A program made the position numbers and the translations under genes. A stretch of 64,000 nucleotides of DNA from Flagellimonas sp. S3867 (GTDB lineage Bacteria > Bacteroidota > Bacteroidia > Flavobacteriales > Flavobacteriaceae): assembly GCF_014698935.1 (NCBI RefSeq), contig NZ_JACVMN010000002.1:1169287-1233286 (forward strand), given 5' to 3'. The notes under the pieces were generated by a model. It worked only from the letters and a program-made list of their open reading frames with translations, did no database searches and was not told the DNA's origin. Positions 9,875-18,629 of the stretch are shown one piece after another. How positions within the stretch are numbered: the stretch's first letter is position 1; every line of letters starts with the position of its first letter.

Positions 9875-11563
9875 TTATTGAGCGAACCACAGCGTGACAC
9901 CTTGCTCATTTGGACCTTGCGCGCTAAGTGCGGCATCAAAGTTTGGATTTTCCTGAGCACCAGAGCCATAACGCATACGTTGTGGGTACACTCCGTTTAA
10001 ATCATCACCTAAAGCAAATATCACGGGATCAGAAACCCCATTGGCTAGTTCTGCTGGATAGCCCATGTCCCTTACAACGGCCCAAGCTTCAAATCCATCA
10101 GTATAACCTGCCAACCAGCGTTGCGTAGCGATTTTTTCAATCTTTTCATCATCTGTTCCGCCAGTTATATCAGCAATAGGTTGGGAAGCATAATTGGCAG
10201 CATCACCACCAGAAATTCCCCATAGTTTCATGGCTTCCTCTATACCAGCATTCATCATGGCTTGTGCATCTCCTGCAGCAAGACCTCTTACTATGGCCTC
10301 TGCTTGTAAGAAATATGCTTCTGCACTAGATAGGATAATTTCTGGATATCCATCAGCTTCTTTTCCTCTCGACTGAATGATATCATCTGCAGGCGTAGAG
10401 AACAAGTCATATCGTACAAAAGGATAGGTATCTCCATTGATACGCACAGGCTGGCCTACAAACTGGCCAGAACCTAGTTCAATAGTTGTCTCAGTTCCAG
10501 CTGTTGATATAGTGTAATTTGCCCCAGCAGCATCAAGAGCAGCAACTATAAAGTCAAGACGATTTTGGAAATTTGGATCTGGTGGATCGGAAGCAGCGGA
10601 GTCATAAATGAATGTACCTCCTTTAGCAGGTTTTACATAAACTGTTAATCGTGGATCATTGTTGTCCTTTAGAAGGTTTACCAAAGTACTGGAAACTGTC
10701 CAGTCCGAACCACCGCCAAAATCATTCCATACATCACCATATGCAGCAGAAGACCATTTGCTAATTTCAAAATCTTTACGCATGGTCACACTTCCAGAAG
10801 CTGCGTCCAATAAAGGAGCACTCATTGCGGAAGTAATCGCTGCGGCAGCAAAGTCGTCACCTGGCGCACCATAGCCTCTCATGGCAATTCTTAGTTTTAA
10901 TGTATTGGCCAATCGCTTCCATTGCTGCAAATCTCCACCACAATAAATGTCATTTGAACCAGCATCGTCAACACCTATACCTGTTCTTTCGGTGTCTCCG
11001 ATTATTGCCATTGCCTGATCTAAGTCCGCAATGATACCTTTGTAAATGGTCTTTTGGTCATCATATTTTGGGGTCAAAATACCATCAACACCAGCTTCAG
11101 TATAGGGAACCATGCCAAAGGTATCGGTGTACATTTGATAGTATAATCCTTTCATAATCAACGACATGGCAAACATAAACTCATTTTCGAACTCCCCGCC
11201 TTCTATAGTAAGGTCGCCGAAAGATTTAATGTTACCGAAATAACCGGCCAGCCAGCCATAAGTGGCATCTGTATAACTTCCGTTGAAGTCATAGGCCAAA
11301 CCGTCGCTCCACCAAGAGGAGTTGTGTCCAAAGGTAAAGTGACCTGCAAATCTATCAGAATGGATTAGTTGAGCTCTCCAGTATACAAATCTATCTGGGG
11401 CATAAAGCCCTACCTGTGAACTGGTCAAAAAGAACTTGGCACTTACCTCATCCGCGGTAAAACCCTGCGAATCGGTATTGATCTCATCAAAGTCTTTGGT
11501 ACAACTGTTCGCAGCGAACATTAGTACGGCAAGACCCAATAATTTTAATGTGTTGTTTTTCAT
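9875..11563 (-). CDS. SusD/RagB-family glycan-binding lipoprotein (SusD-like_2 type)
   Basis: This 562-aa protein has a lipoprotein signal ending at MFAANSC and the standard SusD opening FDEINTD. The body and the end (TPR-like helices, then QRWLAGYTDGFEAW and a closing VTLWFAQ) fit the SusD-like_2 branch. It should sit on the cell surface as the lid of the SusC transporter encoded 11 bases upstream, capturing oligosaccharides. With four GH92 enzymes in the same locus the ligand is probably a mannose-rich glycan; this is inference from context. Confidence 0.9.
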   Translation of the reverse strand: MKNNTLKLLGLAVLMFAANSCTKDFDEINTDSQGFTADEVSAKFFLTSSQVGLYAPDRFVYWRAQLIHSDRFAGHFTFGHNSSWWSDGLAYDFNGSYTDATYGWLAGYFGNIKSFGDLTIEGGEFENEFMFAMSLIMKGLYYQMYTDTFGMVPYTEAGVDGILTPKYDDQKTIYKGIIADLDQAMAIIGDTERTGIGVDDAGSNDIYCGGDLQQWKRLANTLKLRIAMRGYGAPGDDFAAAAITSAMSAPLLDAASGSVTMRKDFEISKWSSAAYGDVWNDFGGGSDWTVSSTLVNLLKDNNDPRLTVYVKPAKGGTFIYDSAASDPPDPNFQNRLDFIVAALDAAGANYTISTAGTETTIELGSGQFVGQPVRINGDTYPFVRYDLFSTPADDIIQSRGKEADGYPEIILSSAEAYFLQAEAIVRGLAAGDAQAMMNAGIEEAMKLWGISGGDAANYASQPIADITGGTDDEKIEKIATQRWLAGYTDGFEAWAVVRDMGYPAELANGVSDPVIFALGDDLNGVYPQRMRYGSGAQENPNFDAALSAQGPNEQGVTLWFAQ

Positions 11564-11574
11564 AATTGCAATTT

Positions 11575-14500
11575 TTAGAAGTTAACATTTAAACTTAAGC
11601 CTAAACTTCTGGATGTTGGCAAAGCATAGAACAGAACTCCTTGGCCAAAGTTTGATGTAGAATAACTTGACTCTGGGTCAAAGTTATCGGCTTTTTTGTA
11701 AATAAAGAACAAGTTTCTACCAATAAAGCTAAGCGATGCATTTTGTACAAACGTATCTTTTAACAATTTATTAGGAAATTGGTAACTTACACTTAACTCC
11801 CTGAGTCTGAAGTTAGTCTGGTCAAAAACATACTCCGAGCCAATACCGCTTACTGCACCCCAGTAATCTTGTGCACTAATTGTGGTAGTGTTGGGAGTAA
11901 AGTTGCCATTACCATCATCCACAACACCTTCTACCAAAACACCTCCATCTCGGAATTCCAACGATCTTTCGGAAACACCCGAACCGTCTAAGGCTGAATC
12001 TGTGAAAGAGAATACTTCTCCGCCTACTCTAAAATCAACCAAAGTGTTCAATGTGAAATTTTTATACCTAAAGGTATTTGTAATACCACCAGAGTAGTCG
12101 GGTTGGTAGTTTCCAAATTTTTCACGCTCTGCAGTAGCTCTTGGACGCCCTTCGGCAGAAACAACTAGCTGGCCTGCATCATTTCTTAACCAAGTGGTTG
12201 TATAAATATCCCCAAAACCATCACCAACTTGGGCACGAACATCAACTATACCACCATTACTACTACTGAACTGGAAGTTTTCTTGACCTTCTATTAAATC
12301 AACCAATTTGTTTTTATTTCTAGAAATATTGGCAGAGATGTCCCATGTGAAATTGTCGGTTTGGATTGGTGTACCTCCTATTAAGATCTCAATACCCTTA
12401 TTAGAGATTTCTCCAACATTTTCCCTGAAAGCACTAAAACCCGTACCTGGATCAACCGGAACATCGAAAATCAAATCCTTGGTTGAAATATCATAGTAGG
12501 AAATATCTCCGTATAACCTATTGCCGAATAATCTGAATTCAGCACCAATGGTTGTTGTAGTAATATCTTCCGGACGTAGACTCTCGCTAAACCTAATGTT
12601 TGGTCTATTGATCTGCGTATTCCCAAGAAAACCGTTTCCGGCAACCGTAAACAAGTTTGTAATTTGTCTTGGATCGGTATCATTACCTACACTAGCAACA
12701 CTTGCTCTTAGTTTAAGCATATCAACCGCAGTACCTTGAAGATTGAAAACTTGATCCAACAAAATACTTACGTTGGCGGAACTGTAGAAGAAAGATCTAT
12801 TTTCTTCAGCTAACGCAGATGACCAGTCATTTCTAGCGGTAAGATCTAAATAAACTGCATCATCATAGCCAAAAGAAACTTGACCATATAGTGAATTCAC
12901 TCTTTTTTCCACTAAATCACTTTGACTTGCAGTAATCAAACTTCCATCCGTATTGTTTAAGAAATAGCGACCTGGAATTTTGAAATCTTCACCACTAGTA
13001 CGTGAATTTATCCCAGTGGAATGTCTAAGGTTTCCACCAGCGTTGGCAGTAATATTCAACTTATCGCTAACATCTTTATTAAACATTAACAAGAAATCGT
13101 AATTGGTCTCTGTATCATCATTTTTACCAAATGAAATTCGTCCTCTAGGGAAAAAATGATGTCCTACAGCGGTATAAGCCTCTGTATCTTGCGTAACTTG
13201 GTCAGTACCAACTCTTGCCAAAGCAGATAGCCAGTCTGTGAACTTATAGTCCAGCTTAACCAAGCCTATAAATCGCTTTCTTTTGTCCCCGTTGAAATCG
13301 TTTTCCAAAATCCAGTAAGGGTTTGCGCCTATGCCTACAGGGCCAATAACTGCAAAAGGGTCATTGGGATCAATTGGATTTTCGGTATTTTGAAATACCC
13401 GCATATCTGCATTGCTCACATTTCGTGCAATAGGCCATAAATATGCCATAACCCCCTCAGTTCCCTGATTAGGTCTGTTTTTAGCCTCTTGGATGAAGTA
13501 TGTGGCTTTAGCGTCCAAGGTAAGTCTGTCGCTCAATTGCGCAAATCCACGAATGTTAAAGTTGTTACGCTTTACATTGGAGTTTGGAAGCATGGATTCC
13601 AAATCAGAATTGGTATATGAAAATCTTACGGATGCTTTCTCGTTACCCCCGCTCAAAGCTATGGTGTTAACCAAACTAGTGCCTGTTCTAAAGAAATCTT
13701 TTACATTGTTAGGTTGTGCAGAGTAAGCTCTTTGTTGCCCATTGTAGGCCAATTGCTGTGAACCATCAAATCTTGGTCCCCAAGAACCGGCTCCTCTAAC
13801 CGCGTTTACTTGAGTAGATAATGGATCGGATGGATTAATGGTCACAAAATTGCCATCGGTACCACGGCCAAATTCATTTTGGTATTCTGGAATTACCAAA
13901 GGATCTTCAAAAGTAACACTAGCGGTATAGTTTACCCCTAAACCTCTGCCGGTAGTTCCTTTTTTCGTGGTGATGATAATCGCACCATTTGCAGCTCTGG
14001 ACCCATAAAGGGCGGCAGCGTTTGGTCCTTTCAAAACAGATATGGATTCGATATCATCTGAATTGATATCCGAAATACCGTTTCCTAAATCGGGAACATT
14101 AAATTCTCCGGCTCCTGCTGTAGCGTTGGTGCCGTTGTCAATCGGAACACCATCTACAATATATAGCGGTTGGTTGTTTCCATTCAATGAGTTGTTACCA
14201 CGAATAATAACACGTGTACCCCCACCAACACCTGAAGTGGATTTTGATACCACAACACCTGCAACCTTACCGGCTAATGTACTGGCAACGTTGGAATCCT
14301 TTATTAAGGAAACCGCATCGCCGTCCAATTCGGTCACGGAGTATCCTAGAGATTTCCTTTCTCTAGTAAGTCCTAATGCTGTCACAACTACTTCGTCCAA
14401 AGCCTCTGTGCTTTCTCCTAGGGTAGTGTTAACAACAGACTGTCCGCCAACAGCCACCTCTCTTGAGGTATAGCCAATGGCCGAAAATACCAATATGGCA

Positions 14501-14709
14501 GCATCACCCGCAACATTGATAGTGTAATTTCCATCGAAATCGGTCGAAGTACCATTTGAGGTACCCTTTTCGACTACGGTAATACCAGGAAGCGGAGTTC
14601 CGGTACTCGAATCAGAAACCGTTCCTGAAACGGTTTTTCCCTGTGCCGATATGCCTTGAAGGCAAAAAAGCGACACAATCATTAAAAAGTAATGAAGTCT
14701 TTTGATCAT
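11575..14709 (-). CDS. SusC/RagA-family TonB-dependent outer membrane transporter
   Basis: This 1044-aa protein has a signal peptide ending ISAQ, a carboxypeptidase-regulatory-like Ig fold (about 24-110), a TonB-box-like stretch EALDEVVVTALG, a plug domain with YIVDGVPIDNG and GPNAAALYGSRAANG, and a long beta-barrel ending in aromatic residues (SLGLSLNVNF). No STN signalling domain is present, unlike the second SusC at 57349, so sigma/anti-sigma control is not expected. A 234-bp untranslated gap separates it from the preceding GH92 gene, leaving room for its own promoter. Energy for uptake would come from TonB-ExbBD encoded elsewhere. Confidence 0.93.
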   Translation of the reverse strand: MIKRLHYFLMIVSLFCLQGISAQGKTVSGTVSDSSTGTPLPGITVVEKGTSNGTSTDFDGNYTINVAGDAAILVFSAIGYTSREVAVGGQSVVNTTLGESTEALDEVVVTALGLTRERKSLGYSVTELDGDAVSLIKDSNVASTLAGKVAGVVVSKSTSGVGGGTRVIIRGNNSLNGNNQPLYIVDGVPIDNGTNATAGAGEFNVPDLGNGISDINSDDIESISVLKGPNAAALYGSRAANGAIIITTKKGTTGRGLGVNYTASVTFEDPLVIPEYQNEFGRGTDGNFVTINPSDPLSTQVNAVRGAGSWGPRFDGSQQLAYNGQQRAYSAQPNNVKDFFRTGTSLVNTIALSGGNEKASVRFSYTNSDLESMLPNSNVKRNNFNIRGFAQLSDRLTLDAKATYFIQEAKNRPNQGTEGVMAYLWPIARNVSNADMRVFQNTENPIDPNDPFAVIGPVGIGANPYWILENDFNGDKRKRFIGLVKLDYKFTDWLSALARVGTDQVTQDTEAYTAVGHHFFPRGRISFGKNDDTETNYDFLLMFNKDVSDKLNITANAGGNLRHSTGINSRTSGEDFKIPGRYFLNNTDGSLITASQSDLVEKRVNSLYGQVSFGYDDAVYLDLTARNDWSSALAEENRSFFYSSANVSILLDQVFNLQGTAVDMLKLRASVASVGNDTDPRQITNLFTVAGNGFLGNTQINRPNIRFSESLRPEDITTTTIGAEFRLFGNRLYGDISYYDISTKDLIFDVPVDPGTGFSAFRENVGEISNKGIEILIGGTPIQTDNFTWDISANISRNKNKLVDLIEGQENFQFSSSNGGIVDVRAQVGDGFGDIYTTTWLRNDAGQLVVSAEGRPRATAEREKFGNYQPDYSGGITNTFRYKNFTLNTLVDFRVGGEVFSFTDSALDGSGVSERSLEFRDGGVLVEGVVDDGNGNFTPNTTTISAQDYWGAVSGIGSEYVFDQTNFRLRELSVSYQFPNKLLKDTFVQNASLSFIGRNLFFIYKKADNFDPESSYSTSNFGQGVLFYALPTSRSLGLSLNVNF

Positions 14710-14943
14710 ACTGTTAGAGTTAGGTTATTGTTAATAAGCCTTAAGTTAGCTTAAAATGTTTGATTTATAAAAGTTTGAATTCCTTTAGGATATAAGAAAT
14801 AATTTCGACTAATAACGAAATTGAAAAGCTAAAGGGCATAGTTACTATAACGTTTGAAATTTGGGGTTGATGTGAAAATTGTCTCATTCCTCAGAAAATC
14901 AAGGCTTCTGGTAATTCTATAGTAGGTTGATTCTGAACTAACT

Positions 14944-17175
14944 TTAGTCCAAAATAAAGTGTAAACGACTTGCGTTGGTCAATTTTTGATGTGAGATAAA
15001 ATGTGCATTTATTTTTTTTCCATCTAGCTGCATGTTCAAAAGTTTACCTTGAACTCCTTCCTTGGTTATCTGAATAGAGGTATTGTTATAATATTTTGGA
15101 TTCAAATGAATGGTAATCTTATCGAAAGTGGGTATGGAAACCGCATAAACAGGATTTGCGGGACTTATTGGATAAATTCCCATCATAGAGAAGACCGCCC
15201 AAGCACTCATGGTACCTGTATCATCATTTCCGGGAAGTCCGTCTGGAGCATTTTTGAAATAGGTTGAAAGCAATTCTGAAACCGTTTTTTGAGTGCGCCA
15301 TGCTTCATCTTTCACATAATTGAACAAATAGGGGTAGCCAATATCGGGTTCATTGGCCATATCAAATTGGTTTTTGTCAAATACTTGCTGTAATTTATTG
15401 GTAAAAGGTTTTGGACCACCCATTAGTTTAATAAGCCCTTTTACGTCGTGGGAAACCATAAAAGTGTATTGCCATGCATTCCCTTCAATAAAACCTAGAT
15501 TCTTTACAAAGTTTGCACCGGTTTCAGGATTATACGGAGTTAGCCAACTGCCATCGTCATTTTTAGGTCGAAGTAGGTTGAATTCTTTATCGAAAAGATT
15601 TCGATAAGACACGGAACGCTTCGAAAAACGCTTATAATCTTCTTTTTTGCCTAAAGCTTTTGCCAATTGGGCTATGGCAAAATCTGAAATGTTATATTCT
15701 TGCGTGGTGGAGACGGAACCGCTCTTGGTTGTTTTTGTGGTCAAATATCCTTTGGAAATGTAATCTTTGATTCCCGGACGCAACGGGTTGCCTTCCAATT
15801 GGTCAGCACTCTTTAACATGGCTTCATAAGCTTTTTCCACATCAAAATCCTGAATGCCCTTCAAATAGGTATCGGCAATAACTATTCCTGCAGGATCACC
15901 TACCATGGTTGTTGTTTCTGTAGCATTTAACTCCCATTTGGGCAGCCAGCCGGATTCATCATAAATCTGCAACATACTTTTGACCATATTTGACTGCTGT
16001 TCGGGATAGACCAGACTCATCAACTGATGTAAATTTCTGTAGGTATCCCAAAGTGAAAAGACGGTGTATCGTGTACCTTCGGTTTTTAGAGTTTCCCGTG
16101 TTTTCATTTTTGGGTATTCTCCATTTGCGTCATTTAGCGTGCTCGGATGAATCAAGGTATGATATAGTGCCGTGTAAAAGACGGTCTTGTCGTCATCAGA
16201 CCCACCTTCAACCTCTATTCTAGACAAATGCTCATTCCAATCCTTTCTGGTTGCTTCGAGAATTTGATCAAATGTTCTTCCAGATGTTTCTTTTTCTAAG
16301 TTCTCTCTGGCATTTTCAATACTGATGTATGAAACACCAATTTTCAATTCTACCTGGGTAGGCTTCTTAAAATTATATCGCACATAAGCTCCAATACTAT
16401 CCCCGACCACCTCTTTGGTATATCCTTTCATTAAACGGATTTTTCCATTGTAACCCATCCACTGCGCCTCCTCGCCTTTATAGGTGGTTGGTTTTTTCCA
16501 GGTGCCGAATTCTTCAGCAGGTTTAGAAAATTGGGCAACAAAATAAACGGGATAGGCTTCTTCCGGTTTGTAGTAACAGAATGAACCTACACTTCTGATT
16601 CCTTCAATTTCTGTTGGTGAAACCACTTTTATTTGTGCTCCTTGTTCATTGGTCAGTCCCAATCCTAAATTCAACAAAATGTTGGATTTCCCTTTGGGAA
16701 AAGTGTATCTGCTTATTCCTACCCGAGTGGTTGCTGTTGCTTCGACCTTGATATTATATTTATCCAATGTATTGGAATAGTAACCCACTTTGGCAATCTC
16801 ATCAGAATAACTAGAACCGTAATCAACATGATTGGTTATGACCTCTCCGGTTGTGGGCATAGCCAAAATAACCCCCAATTCCGGGCAACCAACACCACTA
16901 AGATTGATATGACTGAATCCTGTCAAAAAACTGTTATCCGAAGTATATGGGGTAGACCACCAACGGCTGTCTTTTTCAAATGGGAGATTTTGAGGTCCGG
17001 CCACATTAAAGGGTGAAACGTTGGTCATTCCTCTTACAGCTATTGGTCCAGGATTGGTCGTCCCAAAGTTGGAAGTGCCAATAAATGGGTTCACAAAGTC
17101 GATAGGTCTTTCCTGTGCGTTGCAAAGCAAGGAAATCAACAGAAATGCCAATAGGGAATTCAGTTTCATGGCCAT
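14944..17175 (-). CDS. GH92 alpha-mannosidase, exported (copy 1)
   Basis: This 743-aa protein has a type I signal peptide (LLCNAQ), so it is likely periplasmic or secreted. The GH92 opening VNPFIGTSNFG and the catalytic-domain motifs are present: ANEPDIGYPY with the predicted general-acid Glu609, and GNDDTGTMSAW, the calcium/base region. GH92 enzymes are calcium-dependent inverting exo-alpha-mannosidases. This copy differs from the other three in the acid motif (EPDIGYPY rather than EPSHH), which hints at different linkage preference. It lies 4 bases after the fucosidase gene. A second ATG at 17169 is an equally possible start. Confidence 0.9.
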   Translation of the reverse strand: MAMKLNSLLAFLLISLLCNAQERPIDFVNPFIGTSNFGTTNPGPIAVRGMTNVSPFNVAGPQNLPFEKDSRWWSTPYTSDNSFLTGFSHINLSGVGCPELGVILAMPTTGEVITNHVDYGSSYSDEIAKVGYYSNTLDKYNIKVEATATTRVGISRYTFPKGKSNILLNLGLGLTNEQGAQIKVVSPTEIEGIRSVGSFCYYKPEEAYPVYFVAQFSKPAEEFGTWKKPTTYKGEEAQWMGYNGKIRLMKGYTKEVVGDSIGAYVRYNFKKPTQVELKIGVSYISIENARENLEKETSGRTFDQILEATRKDWNEHLSRIEVEGGSDDDKTVFYTALYHTLIHPSTLNDANGEYPKMKTRETLKTEGTRYTVFSLWDTYRNLHQLMSLVYPEQQSNMVKSMLQIYDESGWLPKWELNATETTTMVGDPAGIVIADTYLKGIQDFDVEKAYEAMLKSADQLEGNPLRPGIKDYISKGYLTTKTTKSGSVSTTQEYNISDFAIAQLAKALGKKEDYKRFSKRSVSYRNLFDKEFNLLRPKNDDGSWLTPYNPETGANFVKNLGFIEGNAWQYTFMVSHDVKGLIKLMGGPKPFTNKLQQVFDKNQFDMANEPDIGYPYLFNYVKDEAWRTQKTVSELLSTYFKNAPDGLPGNDDTGTMSAWAVFSMMGIYPISPANPVYAVSIPTFDKITIHLNPKYYNNTSIQITKEGVQGKLLNMQLDGKKINAHFISHQKLTNASRLHFILD

Positions 17176-17179
17176 TTAT

Positions 17180-18616
17180 TTAGTTGCTAAGTTTTGTAAA
17201 AGAATTAGGTGTACCCTTAAATCCATTGTCCAGCTGAGTCAAATTTCCAAAGTCTGACATAGCTTCTTTTTCCATTCGGAATACATGACCTTGGCCACGG
17301 TACAGCTCTAAATCATTTTCTAGGGAAACTTCTAGCACGGTCACATATTTGTCAAGATTCTTATCTTTTGGAATGGAAATACGCAAAACTCCCGGAATGT
17401 TTTTCCAAGAGGCGCCTCCATTTCTTTCAAAGGACAATTCCTCATCAGTTCCCAATACTTTTATAGAGGTAACTTTATTCTGTAGCCCTTTTAGTGAAAT
17501 ATAATTTTTTGGATTGTTAAAGAGGCAGAGGTAAATTTTCTTTTTATCCTTTGATATCAAGGATGGACCATAAAAATGTCCATAAGGTAATCCGGCGGTG
17601 GTATCAAAAACTGCATCGCTGTGTTTGTTGATCCAAGTACCGAGACTTTCCAGACGTTCCAGTTGCTCTTTTGCAATTGTGCCATCTGGTTTGGGGCCTA
17701 TATTCAACAATAAATTACCTCCATTGGAAATCACCTCAACAAAAGTTCTAATGATTTGCGAGATTGGTTTGTAGTTTTTATCCGAAGGATAATACCCCCA
17801 ATTATCGTTCATGGTCATACAAAATTCCCAAGGGCCATCTGGTCTTACCACAGGAATTCCTTGCTCTGGGGTTCTATAGTCTCCATATTGATTCAACCTT
17901 GAATTGACGATGAGATTGGGATTCCATGACAGCAGCGAATCTTTTAGGGCTTTTGAACGCCATTGCTCGGCAGATTTTTCCCAATCCCCATCAAACCAAT
18001 ATAGGTCTGGATTGAATTGTGAACTCAACTCTTTCAATTGTCCTTGGTAAAACAGAACGAACCGTTCCCACGTATCCATTTGTTTTTGACCTTTTTGCGG
18101 ATAATCTTTTTTTGTATTTGGTCTTGGGAAAACCACTTCATAGTCTGGATGCGACCAATCGCAGAGCGAATAATAAAGTCCCACTTTTAGACCTTTGTTT
18201 CTGAGTGCATTTACATATGGGGTAACCAAATCTCTTTTGGCTGGAGTTTTGTCAACCACATTCAGGTGACTCAATTGTGTATCCCAAAGAGCAACACCAT
18301 CATGATGCTTGGTAGTCATTATTGCATATTGGGCTCCAATTTTATTGAATAGTTCGGCCCATTCCTCTGGATCATAGTTCGCTGCAGTAAACTTTTTACC
18401 CTGTTGCATATAATCTTCGTAGGATATTTTTTTGTGATAGAGTGACCAGGATTCAGTAATGCCATTTACTCCATAATACCCCCAATGGATAAAGACACCT
18501 AGTTTGGCATCTTTGAACCAATCCAAACGGGAATCTACTTCAACATCCGCGGTTTGGGCATTTATTCCAGCTCCGAAAAGGACACATAAAGTGATAATTA
18601 GGTTTTTCATTTTCAT
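17180..18616 (-). CDS. GH29 alpha-L-fucosidase, exported
   Basis: The frame is open from 18673 and overlaps the upstream GH92, but the signal peptide begins at ATG 18616 (MKMKNLIITLCVLFGAGINAQ region), giving 478 aa and a 13-base gap. The GH29 barrel shows FIHWGYYGV near the N-terminus, TTKHHDGVALW, and YWFDGDW with the predicted nucleophile Asp209. GH29 enzymes remove terminal alpha-fucose by retaining hydrolysis. In this locus it probably removes core or antennal fucose from N-glycans, opening the mannose core to the GH92 enzymes. A C-terminal beta-sandwich (about 350-478) follows the barrel. Confidence 0.9.
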   Translation of the reverse strand: MKMKNLIITLCVLFGAGINAQTADVEVDSRLDWFKDAKLGVFIHWGYYGVNGITESWSLYHKKISYEDYMQQGKKFTAANYDPEEWAELFNKIGAQYAIMTTKHHDGVALWDTQLSHLNVVDKTPAKRDLVTPYVNALRNKGLKVGLYYSLCDWSHPDYEVVFPRPNTKKDYPQKGQKQMDTWERFVLFYQGQLKELSSQFNPDLYWFDGDWEKSAEQWRSKALKDSLLSWNPNLIVNSRLNQYGDYRTPEQGIPVVRPDGPWEFCMTMNDNWGYYPSDKNYKPISQIIRTFVEVISNGGNLLLNIGPKPDGTIAKEQLERLESLGTWINKHSDAVFDTTAGLPYGHFYGPSLISKDKKKIYLCLFNNPKNYISLKGLQNKVTSIKVLGTDEELSFERNGGASWKNIPGVLRISIPKDKNLDKYVTVLEVSLENDLELYRGQGHVFRMEKEAMSDFGNLTQLDNGFKGTPNSFTKLSN

Positions 18617-18629
18617 TTTCTCGTTAATC

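Noticed and set aside
14841..14851. Shared LytTR-type site between the SusC leader and the 31592 palindrome
   Set aside because: GTTA-CTA-TAAC and TAAC-TATATA-GTTA have opposite arm order and are short AT-rich words; no direct-repeat pair of LytTR type was seen.
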